DNA of 64,000 nucleotides from Knoellia remsis (GTDB lineage Bacteria > Actinomycetota > Actinomycetes > Actinomycetales > Dermatophilaceae). Position 1 is the stretch's first letter. The number at the start of each line of letters is the position of its first letter. Below are positions 45,086 through 52,824 of this stretch, in pieces. Below the pieces are notes generated by a model that saw nothing but the letters and a program-made list of their open reading frames with translations, was not told where the DNA came from and did not search any database. The stretch covers positions 19,718-83,717 of the forward strand of contig NZ_PVTI01000018.1 of the NCBI RefSeq assembly GCF_003002895.1, in the 5' to 3' direction. A program made the position numbers and the translations under genes.

Positions 45086-45838
45086 ATGGACCTCGTCATC
45101 GCCACCCGTGCCGAGCGGCCGGACCTCGCCGAGACCCAGGCCGCGTTCGAGAACCCGTGGCCGGAGTTCATGAAGTGGGACCCGCTCGGCGACCTCTACT
45201 ACACGCGCACGCGGACGGCATACGCGCAGTACTGCCTCGTCGCGTGGGACGCGGCGGACCCGACGCGCATCGTCGCCGAGTCGAACTCGGTGCCGTTCGC
45301 GATGGGCGCGGACATCGGCCGGCCGGAGCTGCCCGAGTCCGGCTGGGACGGTGTGCTCATGTGGGCGTGGCTCGACGAGGTCGCGGGGCGCGAGCCGACG
45401 CACCTGTCCGCGCTCGAGGTGGCGATCCGTGCTGACCTGCAGGGCACCGGGCTGGCGTCCGTCATGCTCGAGGCCAAGCGCCGCAACGCCGCTCGTCTCG
45501 GGTTCACCGAGCTCGTGGCGCCGGTCCGGCCGAACGCCAAGCACCTCGAGCCGCACACGCCGATGAGCGAGTACGCGTTCCGGACCCGCGAGGACGGGCT
45601 GCCGGCGGACCCGTGGCTGCGGCTGCACGTGCGTGCCGGCGGGGTCATCGAGGGCGTCTGCTCGCGGGCCATGGCGATCCCCGGGACGCTCGACGAGTGG
45701 CGGTCGTGGACGGGCCTGCCGTTCGACAGGTCCGGCGACGTCGTCGTGCCCGAGGCGCTGAACCCGGTCCACGTCAGCGTCGAGCAGAACCATGCGGTCT
45801 ACGTCGAGCCCGGGGTGTGGGTGCGCCACCGGTTGTGA
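45086..45838 (+). CDS. GNAT-like protein
   Basis: A 250-residue protein, M-D-L-V-I-A-T-R-A-E-R-P-D-L-A at the start. Central sequence L-S-A-L-E-V-A-I-R-A-D-L-Q-G-T-G-L-A-S-V-M-L-E-A matches the GNAT acetyl-CoA loop, and A-P-V-R-P-N-A-K-H precedes a longer C-terminal segment. It resembles the long GNAT-fold proteins seen next to metabolic genes in actinobacteria. The acceptor is unknown. It is followed by a second GNAT gene. Confidence 0.78.
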   Translation: MDLVIATRAERPDLAETQAAFENPWPEFMKWDPLGDLYYTRTRTAYAQYCLVAWDAADPTRIVAESNSVPFAMGADIGRPELPESGWDGVLMWAWLDEVAGREPTHLSALEVAIRADLQGTGLASVMLEAKRRNAARLGFTELVAPVRPNAKHLEPHTPMSEYAFRTREDGLPADPWLRLHVRAGGVIEGVCSRAMAIPGTLDEWRSWTGLPFDRSGDVVVPEALNPVHVSVEQNHAVYVEPGVWVRHRL

Positions 45839-45883
45839 GTGCGCGCGGCACGCGCGGGCGGGACAGTGGGTGAGACTGTGCCC

Positions 45884-46402
45884 ATGCCCGCCGACTCCCC
45901 GCTCGTGCTGTCGGAGGTCCCGTTCGACGACCCGCGCGTCACGGCCCTCGTCGCGCAGGTGCAGGCGTACTACGTCGAGATCTATGGCGGTCCGGACGAG
46001 TCGCCAGTCGACCCGCGCGAGTTCGACTCTCCCACGGGGCTGTTCGTCATCGGGACAGTGGACGGCGAGCCGGTCGCGATGGGTGGCTGGCGGTTGCGCC
46101 CCGAGCTCTTCGGTGCGTTCGGAGGCCGGGTCGCCGAGGTCAAGCGGATGTTCGTCAGCCCGCGGGTGCGTCGTCGGGGGTTCGCGGCCACGGTGCTCGA
46201 GCGGCTCGTGGCGACGGCGCGCGAGGCCGGCGTCGACGCCCTCGTCCTCGAGACGGGCACCGCCCAGTCCGAGGCGGTCGCGTTGTACGAGGCGGCCGGC
46301 TGGGTGCCGACGCTGGCGTTCGGTCACTACGCCGCGTCGGGGACGTCGCGCTACTACGGCCTCTCGCTCACCGGAGGCGTTCTCCCGCCACCGGACCGGT
46401 GA
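45884..46402 (+). CDS. GNAT-family N-acetyltransferase
   Basis: A 172-residue GNAT: V-A-E-V-K-R-M-F-V-S-P-R-V-R-R-R-G-F-A-A-T-V-L is the acetyl-CoA site (RRxGxA), followed by L-V-L-E-T-G-T-A-Q-S-E-A-V-A-L-Y-E-A-A-G-W. Start M-P-A-D-S-P; a GTG two codons earlier is an alternative. It precedes the peptidase gene by 18 bases in the same direction. Confidence 0.9.
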   Translation: MPADSPLVLSEVPFDDPRVTALVAQVQAYYVEIYGGPDESPVDPREFDSPTGLFVIGTVDGEPVAMGGWRLRPELFGAFGGRVAEVKRMFVSPRVRRRGFAATVLERLVATAREAGVDALVLETGTAQSEAVALYEAAGWVPTLAFGHYAASGTSRYYGLSLTGGVLPPPDR

Positions 46403-46420
46403 GCACCTAGGTTGGAGCGC

Positions 46421-48316
46421 GTGATTGCGCAGCCCCACGGTTCCTGGCCCTCCCCGCTCTCCCCCGCCGCCCTCACCGCGGCGACCCGCGCCCTCGACGA
46501 GGTCCGCCTCGACGGCGCAGACACCTACTGGCTCGAAGGGCGTCCGTGGGAGGGCGGCCGGGTGGTCCTGGTCCGCCACGTCGGCGCCACCGGCGCCGTC
46601 GAGGACGTGGTCGGGTCCGGGGTCAACGTGCGCTCACGAGTCCACGAGTACGGCGGCGGGGCGTATGCCGTCCGCTCGGGGACCGTGGTCGTCACGACGA
46701 TGCCCGACCTGCGGGTGCACGTCGTCGAGGCCGACGGGTCGCTGCGCGCCATCACGCCGGAGGGCGGGTTCCGTTATGGCGGACTCGTCCTCGGCGACGG
46801 GTTCGTCCTCGCGGTGCGTGAGGACCACTCCGGCGGCGGGGATCCGGTCAACACGCTCGTGCGGCTGTCGCTCGACGGCGACAACGCCGACGGTGGCCGG
46901 GTGATGTGGGCCGGTTCCGACTTCGTGTCGCGTCCTGCGCTGTCCGAGGACGGGACGCAGGTCGCGGTCGTCACCTGGGACCACCCGAACATGCCCTGGG
47001 ACACGACGACACTGCGCCGGGCCGCCCTCGTCGACGGTGACGGCGAGCTGGACTGGTCGGTCGTCGCCGGTGGCGCGGACGTCGCCGTCGGCCAGCCCCG
47101 GTTCGGCCCGGACGACTCACTGTGGTTCGTCTCGGACGAGTCGGGGTGGTGGAACCTCAAGCGGGACAACGGTTCCGGCGCCGAGTCGGTCCACTCCACC
47201 GAGGCCGACGTCATGCAGCCGCAGTGGGTGCTCGGCATGAGCGACTTCGCCCTCCTCGACGACGGCCGGGTCCTCGTGCACTGGTGGGCCGACGGCGTCG
47301 GGCGGCTCGGGATCCTCGACCCGTCGACCGGGGCCCTCGAGGACCTCGACATCGGGCTCGAGGGTGCCGTCCAGTTCGACCAGCTCCAGTCGGCCGGAGG
47401 AGACGTGGCGGTGCGCGTCGGCACCCTCTCGGCCCTACCCGTCATCGTCCGCGGGCTGGTCACCGGACCCTTCACGACGCTGCGGCGCAGCAGCGACGAC
47501 GGCCTCGACCCGGCATACGCCGCGACGGCGCAGCCGTGGACCTGGACCAACACGCGCGGCGAGGACGTGCACGGCGTCTTCCTCGCGCCCACGCACCCCG
47601 ACGTCACCGGCCCGGAGGGTGAGCTGCCGCCGCTCCTCGTCTTCGTCCACGGTGGGCCGACGAGCCGCAGCGAGGCCGGGCTCCAGCTGGCGCGGGCGTT
47701 CTGGACGACGCGCGGTTTCGCCGTCCTCGACGTCAACTACTCGGGCAGCACCGGCCACGGCCGCGCCTACCGCGACCGGCTGCTCGGGCAGTGGGGTGTC
47801 GCCGACATCGACGACGTCGTCTCCGGCGCCCGCTCCCTCGCCGAGGCAGGCCACGTCGATGGATCGCGCCTCGCCATCCGAGGCGGGTCGGCCGGCGGGT
47901 ACACGGTGCTGCGCGCGCTGACGACGAGTGACGCCTTCGCGGCCGGGACGTCGTACTTCGGGGTTGCCGACCTCGAGGCGCTCGCGACGGACACGCACAA
48001 GTTCGAGTCGCGCTACCTCGACCGGCTCGTCGGGCCCTACCCCGAGGCGAAGGACGTCTACGTCGAGCGATCCCCCGTACACCACCTCGACGCGGTGACG
48101 GGCGCGGTGCTGCTGCTGCAAGGCGGCATCGACGAGGTCGTGCCGCAGGCGCAGGCCGAGGCGATGGAGCAGGCGCTGCGCGAGGCCGGCAAGGATGTCG
48201 ACCTCGTCATCTACCCCGACGAGGGTCATGGGTTCCGGGCCGCGTCGGCCATCGAGGACTCCCTGACGCGGGAGCTGGCGTTCTACGGCCGGGTCCTCGG
48301 CTTCACCCCCGCCTGA
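46421..48316 (+). CDS. S9-family prolyl oligopeptidase-like peptidase
   Basis: A 631-residue cytosolic serine peptidase. The first 370 residues form the beta-propeller with repeating blades. The alpha/beta-hydrolase domain has F-V-H-G-G-P-T-S, the catalytic Ser in R-G-G-S-A-G-G-Y-T, the Asp region D-E-V-V-P, and the His in D-E-G-H-G-F. Acylaminoacyl- or dipeptidyl-peptidase-like subfamily; the exact specificity is not visible. GTG start with GGAG six bases upstream; a TTG three codons earlier is in frame. Confidence 0.92.
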   Translation: MIAQPHGSWPSPLSPAALTAATRALDEVRLDGADTYWLEGRPWEGGRVVLVRHVGATGAVEDVVGSGVNVRSRVHEYGGGAYAVRSGTVVVTTMPDLRVHVVEADGSLRAITPEGGFRYGGLVLGDGFVLAVREDHSGGGDPVNTLVRLSLDGDNADGGRVMWAGSDFVSRPALSEDGTQVAVVTWDHPNMPWDTTTLRRAALVDGDGELDWSVVAGGADVAVGQPRFGPDDSLWFVSDESGWWNLKRDNGSGAESVHSTEADVMQPQWVLGMSDFALLDDGRVLVHWWADGVGRLGILDPSTGALEDLDIGLEGAVQFDQLQSAGGDVAVRVGTLSALPVIVRGLVTGPFTTLRRSSDDGLDPAYAATAQPWTWTNTRGEDVHGVFLAPTHPDVTGPEGELPPLLVFVHGGPTSRSEAGLQLARAFWTTRGFAVLDVNYSGSTGHGRAYRDRLLGQWGVADIDDVVSGARSLAEAGHVDGSRLAIRGGSAGGYTVLRALTTSDAFAAGTSYFGVADLEALATDTHKFESRYLDRLVGPYPEAKDVYVERSPVHHLDAVTGAVLLLQGGIDEVVPQAQAEAMEQALREAGKDVDLVIYPDEGHGFRAASAIEDSLTRELAFYGRVLGFTPA

Positions 48317-48334
48317 GGTCTGAGGTCCGAGGGC

Positions 48335-48396
48335 GACTTCTTGCGCACAGTTCGCAGGCGAGCCCCGGCGAGCCTGCGAACTGTGCGCAATAAGTC
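48335..48396. terminator. Inverted repeat between convergent genes (TTGCGCACAGTTCGCAG family)
   Basis: TTGCGCACAGTTCGCAGGC (48341-48359) pairs exactly with 48372-48390. GACTT/AAGTC extends the stem beyond one mismatch. The loop is 12 bases. It lies between the peptidase stop and the MaoC gene stop, where two transcripts collide. It shares the core TTGCGCACAGTTCGCAG with the hairpin at 14.1 kb, more than 34 kb away. Confidence 0.88.
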
Positions 48397-48404
48397 GGGG
48401 TGGG

Positions 48405-49289
48405 TCAGGCGGTCTCGAGGGTGAGGACGAGGTGCTCGGTCTCGGGCTTGCGGGTCGAGCGGAGCCCGGCCACGACCGGTTCTCCGCTGCGGTCGACGAC
48501 GAAGTCGACCTTCCCCGGCAGGAGCACCGGCTTCTTGAACCACACGTGCGAGGTGCTCGGTCCGTTGGCGCCGCGACCCAGCGCGGAGAGCGCGCGGGCG
48601 TACGTCCACATGCCGTGCGCGATGGCCTTGGGGAAGCCCATGGCCTTCGCGGTGAGCGGGTGCAGGTGGATGGGGTTCACGTCACCGGACACCGCGGCAT
48701 ACTGCCGCCCGAGGTCGCCGGGGAGGCGCCACTGCGCCGCGGCGACACCCTTGGGAATGGGCGGCGCCTCGGTGCCGCGCTCGGCGTCCGGGTTGCCCTT
48801 GCCGCGCGCGAGGTAGGTCGACCGGCCGCTCCACACCGGCTCACCGTCGACCGTGACCTCGGTGACGAGGTCCACCTGACGGCCCTTGGGGTGGTCGCGC
48901 AGGTCCTCGGCGTGGACGGCGATGTCGAGGACGTCGTCGTCGGTCAGGGTCCGGCGCACCGTGATCGTGTTCTCGACATGGACGAGCCCGGCGAGCGGCA
49001 GCGGGAACGACGAGCGGCCCATGAGCTCGGCCTGCAGCGGGAACCCGAGGATGTGCGGGTAGGTGTGCGGCAGGACGTCGTCGACCGGGAACCCGCAGAG
49101 CCGCTGGTAGCGCAGCAGGTGCTCTCGGTCCACGGCGTGACCGGTGAGGGCCAGCTCCGTGGCAGGGAGGGTCGAGCCGGACTTCTTGCCCGACATGGCC
49201 GCCTTGACGAAGACCTTCGCCAGGGACGGCGCGCTGCTGAACGTCTCTTGGGGGCGTGTGGCGACGGACGACGAGGTGGGCTCGGTCAT
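48405..49289 (-). CDS. MaoC-type (R)-specific enoyl-acyl hydratase, HtdX-like
   Basis: A 294-residue double-hotdog protein. The N-terminal half is degenerate; the C-terminal half carries the hydratase-2 motif Y-A-A-V-S-G-D-V-N-P-I-H-L-H (catalytic Asp and His) and G-F-P-K-A-I-A-H-G-M-W. ATG chosen at M-T-E-P-T-S, where it overlaps the reductase stop by one base. Context with FabG4-type reductase and thiolase matches the mycobacterial htdX-fabG4-fadA2 group in gene content. It would hydrate trans-enoyl thioesters. Confidence 0.92.
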   Translation of the reverse strand: MTEPTSSSVATRPQETFSSAPSLAKVFVKAAMSGKKSGSTLPATELALTGHAVDREHLLRYQRLCGFPVDDVLPHTYPHILGFPLQAELMGRSSFPLPLAGLVHVENTITVRRTLTDDDVLDIAVHAEDLRDHPKGRQVDLVTEVTVDGEPVWSGRSTYLARGKGNPDAERGTEAPPIPKGVAAAQWRLPGDLGRQYAAVSGDVNPIHLHPLTAKAMGFPKAIAHGMWTYARALSALGRGANGPSTSHVWFKKPVLLPGKVDFVVDRSGEPVVAGLRSTRKPETEHLVLTLETA

Positions 49290-50626
49290 CAGGCCCCCAG
49301 CATCATCTGGCCGCAGACCCGCACGACGTTGCCGGTGACGCCGCGGTTGGCGTCCCACGAGAAGTAGCCGATCGTCTCGGCCACGTCGACGGGCAGGCCG
49401 CCCTGCGACAGCGAGTTCATCAGCCGGCCCACCTCACGCGTCGCGAACGGCACCTTCGCCGTCATCTCCGTCTCGATGAACCCCGGCGCGACCGCGTTGA
49501 CCGTCACGCCCTTCTTGAGGATCGTCTTGTCCGCGGCGAGCGACTGGGTCATGCCGATGACCCCCGCCTTCGACGCGGCGTAGTTCGTCTGGCCGCGGTT
49601 GCCGGCAATGCCCGCGATCGAGGACACGTTGACGATGTGACCGCCGGCGTTGATCGCCGGGACGAGCGCCTCGTTCATCCGCAGGATCGAGAGCAGGTTG
49701 ACCTGGAGGACGGAGTCCCAACGGTCGGCTTCGGTGTTCGCGAGCAGCTTGTCGCGGGTGATGCCGGCGTTGTGCACGACGATGTCGAAGCCGCCGTGCC
49801 GGGCCTTGGCGTGCTCGACGATCTTGGCACCCGCGTCGTCGGCCGTGACGTCGAGCTGGAGCGCCGAGCCACCGAGCTTGTTGGCGACCTCGGCGAGCGG
49901 GCCGCCGGCCGACGGCATGTCGACGGCGACGATCGTCGCGCCGTCACGGGCGAGGGTGTCCGTAATGGCGGCGCCGATGCCGCGCGCGGCACCGGTGACG
50001 ACCGCGACCTTGCCGGCGAGCGGCTTGTCCCAGTCCGCCGGCGCCTCGATCGGCGCGACCGGCTTGCCGACGCGGAACACCTGTCCCGAGACGTAGGCCG
50101 ACCGGCCCGAGAGGAGGAAGCGGATCGTCGCGTCGACTCCGGCGTCGGCGCCGTCGGCGACGAGGACCGTGTTGGCGGTGCCGCCGGCGCGCATCTCCTT
50201 GCCGATGGACCGCACGATGCCCTCGACAGCGCGGCGGGCCGCGGCCTGCGCGACCGACGTGGCCTCCTCCGGAGGGCGACCGACGACGACGACGCGCCCG
50301 GTCGGGGCGAGGGTCTTGAGCGCCGGGCCGACGACACCGCGCAGCGTCTCGAGATCGGCCGGGCTCTCGACCGCGGTGAGGTCGAGCACGACCGCGGCGA
50401 CCGACGTCGACGGCTTCGACGCGACCTGCACCCCTGCGTCGTCGAGCAGCACACGGACGCGCTCGGCGACCGGGGCGTCACCGTGGCCGGTCACGAGGAC
50501 CGCGCCCGGGACGAGCGAGCCGCCTACGACGTGCCGGCGCAGCTTCGCCGGACGCGGCAGACCGAGGGTGGCGGCGAGCTGCTTGCCCACCCCGCTGTTG
50601 ACGAGCTGGCCATACGACAGCGCCAT
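49289..50626 (-). CDS. fabG: High-molecular-weight 3-oxoacyl-thioester reductase (FabG4-type)
   Basis: A 445-residue protein with two Rossmann-like domains. The N-terminal one lacks a catalytic set. The C-terminal SDR has V-V-T-G-A-A-R-G-I-G (about 209-218), N-A-G-I-T, catalytic Ser near 335 (N-V-S-S-I-A-G) and Y-A-A-S-K (Tyr349, Lys353). This architecture is that of FabG4 (HMwFabG), which prefers CoA thioesters and NADH. It sits three bases after the thiolase start side and overlaps the MaoC gene, so the three are one operon. Confidence 0.93.
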   Translation of the reverse strand: MALSYGQLVNSGVGKQLAATLGLPRPAKLRRHVVGGSLVPGAVLVTGHGDAPVAERVRVLLDDAGVQVASKPSTSVAAVVLDLTAVESPADLETLRGVVGPALKTLAPTGRVVVVGRPPEEATSVAQAAARRAVEGIVRSIGKEMRAGGTANTVLVADGADAGVDATIRFLLSGRSAYVSGQVFRVGKPVAPIEAPADWDKPLAGKVAVVTGAARGIGAAITDTLARDGATIVAVDMPSAGGPLAEVANKLGGSALQLDVTADDAGAKIVEHAKARHGGFDIVVHNAGITRDKLLANTEADRWDSVLQVNLLSILRMNEALVPAINAGGHIVNVSSIAGIAGNRGQTNYAASKAGVIGMTQSLAADKTILKKGVTVNAVAPGFIETEMTAKVPFATREVGRLMNSLSQGGLPVDVAETIGYFSWDANRGVTGNVVRVCGQMMLGA

Positions 50627-50629
50627 GAA

Positions 50630-51928
50630 TCAGGCTCCTTCGAGGATCGCGACGACGCCCTGCCCACCGGCAGCGCAGATGGAGATGAGACCACGGCTGC
50701 CCGGGCCCTTCTCGTGGAGCATCTTCGCGAGCGAGGCGACGATGCGGCCGCCGGTGGCGGCGAAGGGGTGGCCGGCGGCCAGCGAGCTGCCGTTGACGTT
50801 GAGCTTGGAACGGTCGATCGAGCCGAGCGGCTTCTCGAGCCCGAGCCGGTCGCGGCAGAAGTCCTCGTCCTCCCAGGCCTTGAGCGTCGAGAGCACGGTG
50901 CCGGCGAACGCCTCGTGGATCTCGTAGAAGTCGAAGTCCTGCAGCGAAAGGCCGTTGCGCTCGAGAAGGCGCGGGACGGCATACGCAGGAGCCATGAGCA
51001 GGCCCTCGTCGCCGTGGACGTAGTCGACCGCCGCGGCCTCCCCGTCGACGAACCAGGCCTGGACGGGGATGTTGTGCTCCTTGGCCCAGTCCTCGCTGCC
51101 GAGCAGGACGACGGCGGCGCCGTCGGTGAGCGGCGTGGAGTTGCCGGCCGTCATCGTCGCGCCCTCGCCCTTGCCGAAGACCGGCTTGAGCTTGGCGAGC
51201 TTCTCGACGGTCGAGTCCGGGCGCAGGTTCTGGTCCTTGGACTGGCCGAGGTAGCTCGTCATCAGGTCGTCGAAGAAACCGCGCTCGTATGCCGCGGCGA
51301 GGTTCTGGTGGCTCGCTGCGGCGAGCTCGTCCTGGGCTTCGCGGGTGATGCCCCACTTCTTCGTCGTGATGGCCTGGTGCTCACCCATCGACAGCCCGGT
51401 GCGCGGCTCGACGTTGGCCGGGGTCTCGATGCCGAAATCGGTCGGGCGCAGCGCGAGGGCACGCTTGGCCATGTCGACCGTCGTCTTGCCGCGGTTGATC
51501 TTCAGCATCTTCTGGCGCAGCTTCTCGGAGACCATGATCGGCGCGTCCGAGGCGGTGTCGACACCACCGGCGACGCCGGACTCGATCTGGCCGAGCTTGA
51601 TCTTGTTCGCGACGAGGATCGCGTTCTCGAGGCCGGTGCCGCACGCCTGCTGCACGTCGTAGGCGGACGTGTGCGGGTCGAGGCTCGAGCCGAGGACGCT
51701 CTCGCGGGTGAGGTTGAAGTCGCGGCTGTGCTTGATGACCGCGCCACCGACGACCTCGCCGAGCCGCTGGCCCTGGAGGCCGTAGCGCGCCACGAGCCCC
51801 TCGAGAGCGGCGGTGAACATGTCCTGGTTCGACGCGTTGGCGTAGGGCCCGAACTGCCGGGCGAAGGGGATGCGGTTGCCGCCGAGGATGGCGGCCCGAC
51901 GAGGCGTGGCTGGGCTGGTTGAAGGCAC
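50630..51928 (-). CDS. fadA: Acetyl-CoA acetyltransferase / 3-ketoacyl-CoA thiolase
   Basis: A 432-residue thiolase. Nucleophile Cys96 in D-V-Q-Q-A-C-G-T-G-L-E, E-I-H-E-A-F-A-G with the first His, N-V-N-G-S-S-L-A-A-G-H-P-F-A-A-T-G-G-R with the second His, and I-C-A-A-G-G-Q-G with the second Cys. GTG start with CAGGAG nine bases upstream. First gene of the thiolase-reductase-hydratase operon, divergent from the TetR regulator. Confidence 0.94.
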   Translation of the reverse strand: MPSTSPATPRRAAILGGNRIPFARQFGPYANASNQDMFTAALEGLVARYGLQGQRLGEVVGGAVIKHSRDFNLTRESVLGSSLDPHTSAYDVQQACGTGLENAILVANKIKLGQIESGVAGGVDTASDAPIMVSEKLRQKMLKINRGKTTVDMAKRALALRPTDFGIETPANVEPRTGLSMGEHQAITTKKWGITREAQDELAAASHQNLAAAYERGFFDDLMTSYLGQSKDQNLRPDSTVEKLAKLKPVFGKGEGATMTAGNSTPLTDGAAVVLLGSEDWAKEHNIPVQAWFVDGEAAAVDYVHGDEGLLMAPAYAVPRLLERNGLSLQDFDFYEIHEAFAGTVLSTLKAWEDEDFCRDRLGLEKPLGSIDRSKLNVNGSSLAAGHPFAATGGRIVASLAKMLHEKGPGSRGLISICAAGGQGVVAILEGA

Positions 51929-51994
51929 CGTTCTGCTCCTGGGGACGAGGTGGTCGATGGCCGCGTGGGACGCGCCACATATCCGATACCGACG

Positions 51995-52022
51995 GTAGCA
52001 GGTACCTGTTCGCACCTGCTAC
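51995..52022. promoter_or_regulatory. Probable TetR operator between thiolase and tetR
   Basis: GTAGCAGGT and its complement ACCTGCTAC are 10 bases apart, and an overlapping smaller palindrome CAGGTACCTG covers the left side. The dyad is 12 bases before the tetR start and 67 before the thiolase start, so one bound dimer could control both directions. Assigned by position and symmetry only. Confidence 0.65.
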
Positions 52023-52033
52023 GGTCCGACCTT

Positions 52034-52822
52034 GTGACCAGCACCACCAGCGCGGGCCGACCAGACGGCTCGGGACGTGGCTCGGCGGCTCCGGTGGAGG
52101 CCGACGAGACGGTGGTCGACGGACGCAACCGCCGCTGGGAAAAGCACCGGGCGAGGCGTCGGACCGAGCTCGTGGACGCGACGCTGCGCGCCATCCGGCG
52201 GCACGGGGCGAGCGTCGGGATGGACGACATCGCCGCCGTCGCCGGGACGTCAAAGACGGTGTTCTACCGGCACTTCACCGACCGGGCGGGGCTCTACGAC
52301 GCGGTCGCGGAACGGGTCAACTCGAACATCATCGGCGACGTCGCGGGGGCCGTCGGCAACGTCGACGAGGTCGTCGCCTTCGCCGAGGGCCCGGACACCG
52401 ACGCCGCGTGGTCCCCGCGACAGCTGCTCGCGTCCGCGATCGACGCCTATCTCCGGCTCGTCGAGGACGACCCGGAGGTCTACCGCTTCATCGTCAACGC
52501 CCCCTTGGTGCCGCTCTCCGAGCGCACCGACACGGGAGACGCGGCGTCGGGGGTGAGCCAGTCCGTGGGCCGACAGGTCGGCGTCCTGATCACGACGGCC
52601 CTGCAGGCGACGGGCAAGGACACCACTCCCGGGGCGACGTGGGGTCACGCCGTCGTCGGCATGGTCCGAGCCGCAGCCGACGAATGGCTGCGCGAGGGAG
52701 CCGAGTCATCGGGCACGAGCCGTGAGACGCTGCGGGAACACCTCACCAAGCTCATCTGGGGCGGACTGTCGGCAACCTGGCCTGACGTGGACCGCCGCCC
52801 CGCGAAGGAAGTACTGGAGTAG
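52034..52822 (+). CDS. TetR-family transcriptional regulator
   Basis: A 262-residue regulator. A 35-residue disordered lead, the TetR HTH at about 45-90 (L-V-D-A-T-L-R-A-I-R-R-H-G ... M-D-D-I-A-A-V-A-G-T-S-K-T-V-F-Y-R-H-F), then a large ligand domain with acyl-CoA regulator features. GTG start. It lies between the divergent thiolase operon and the acyl-CoA oxidase, two bases before the latter, and most likely controls the whole fatty-acid module in response to an acyl ligand. Confidence 0.92.
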   Translation: MTSTTSAGRPDGSGRGSAAPVEADETVVDGRNRRWEKHRARRRTELVDATLRAIRRHGASVGMDDIAAVAGTSKTVFYRHFTDRAGLYDAVAERVNSNIIGDVAGAVGNVDEVVAFAEGPDTDAAWSPRQLLASAIDAYLRLVEDDPEVYRFIVNAPLVPLSERTDTGDAASGVSQSVGRQVGVLITTALQATGKDTTPGATWGHAVVGMVRAAADEWLREGAESSGTSRETLREHLTKLIWGGLSATWPDVDRRPAKEVLE

Positions 52823-52824
52823 CC

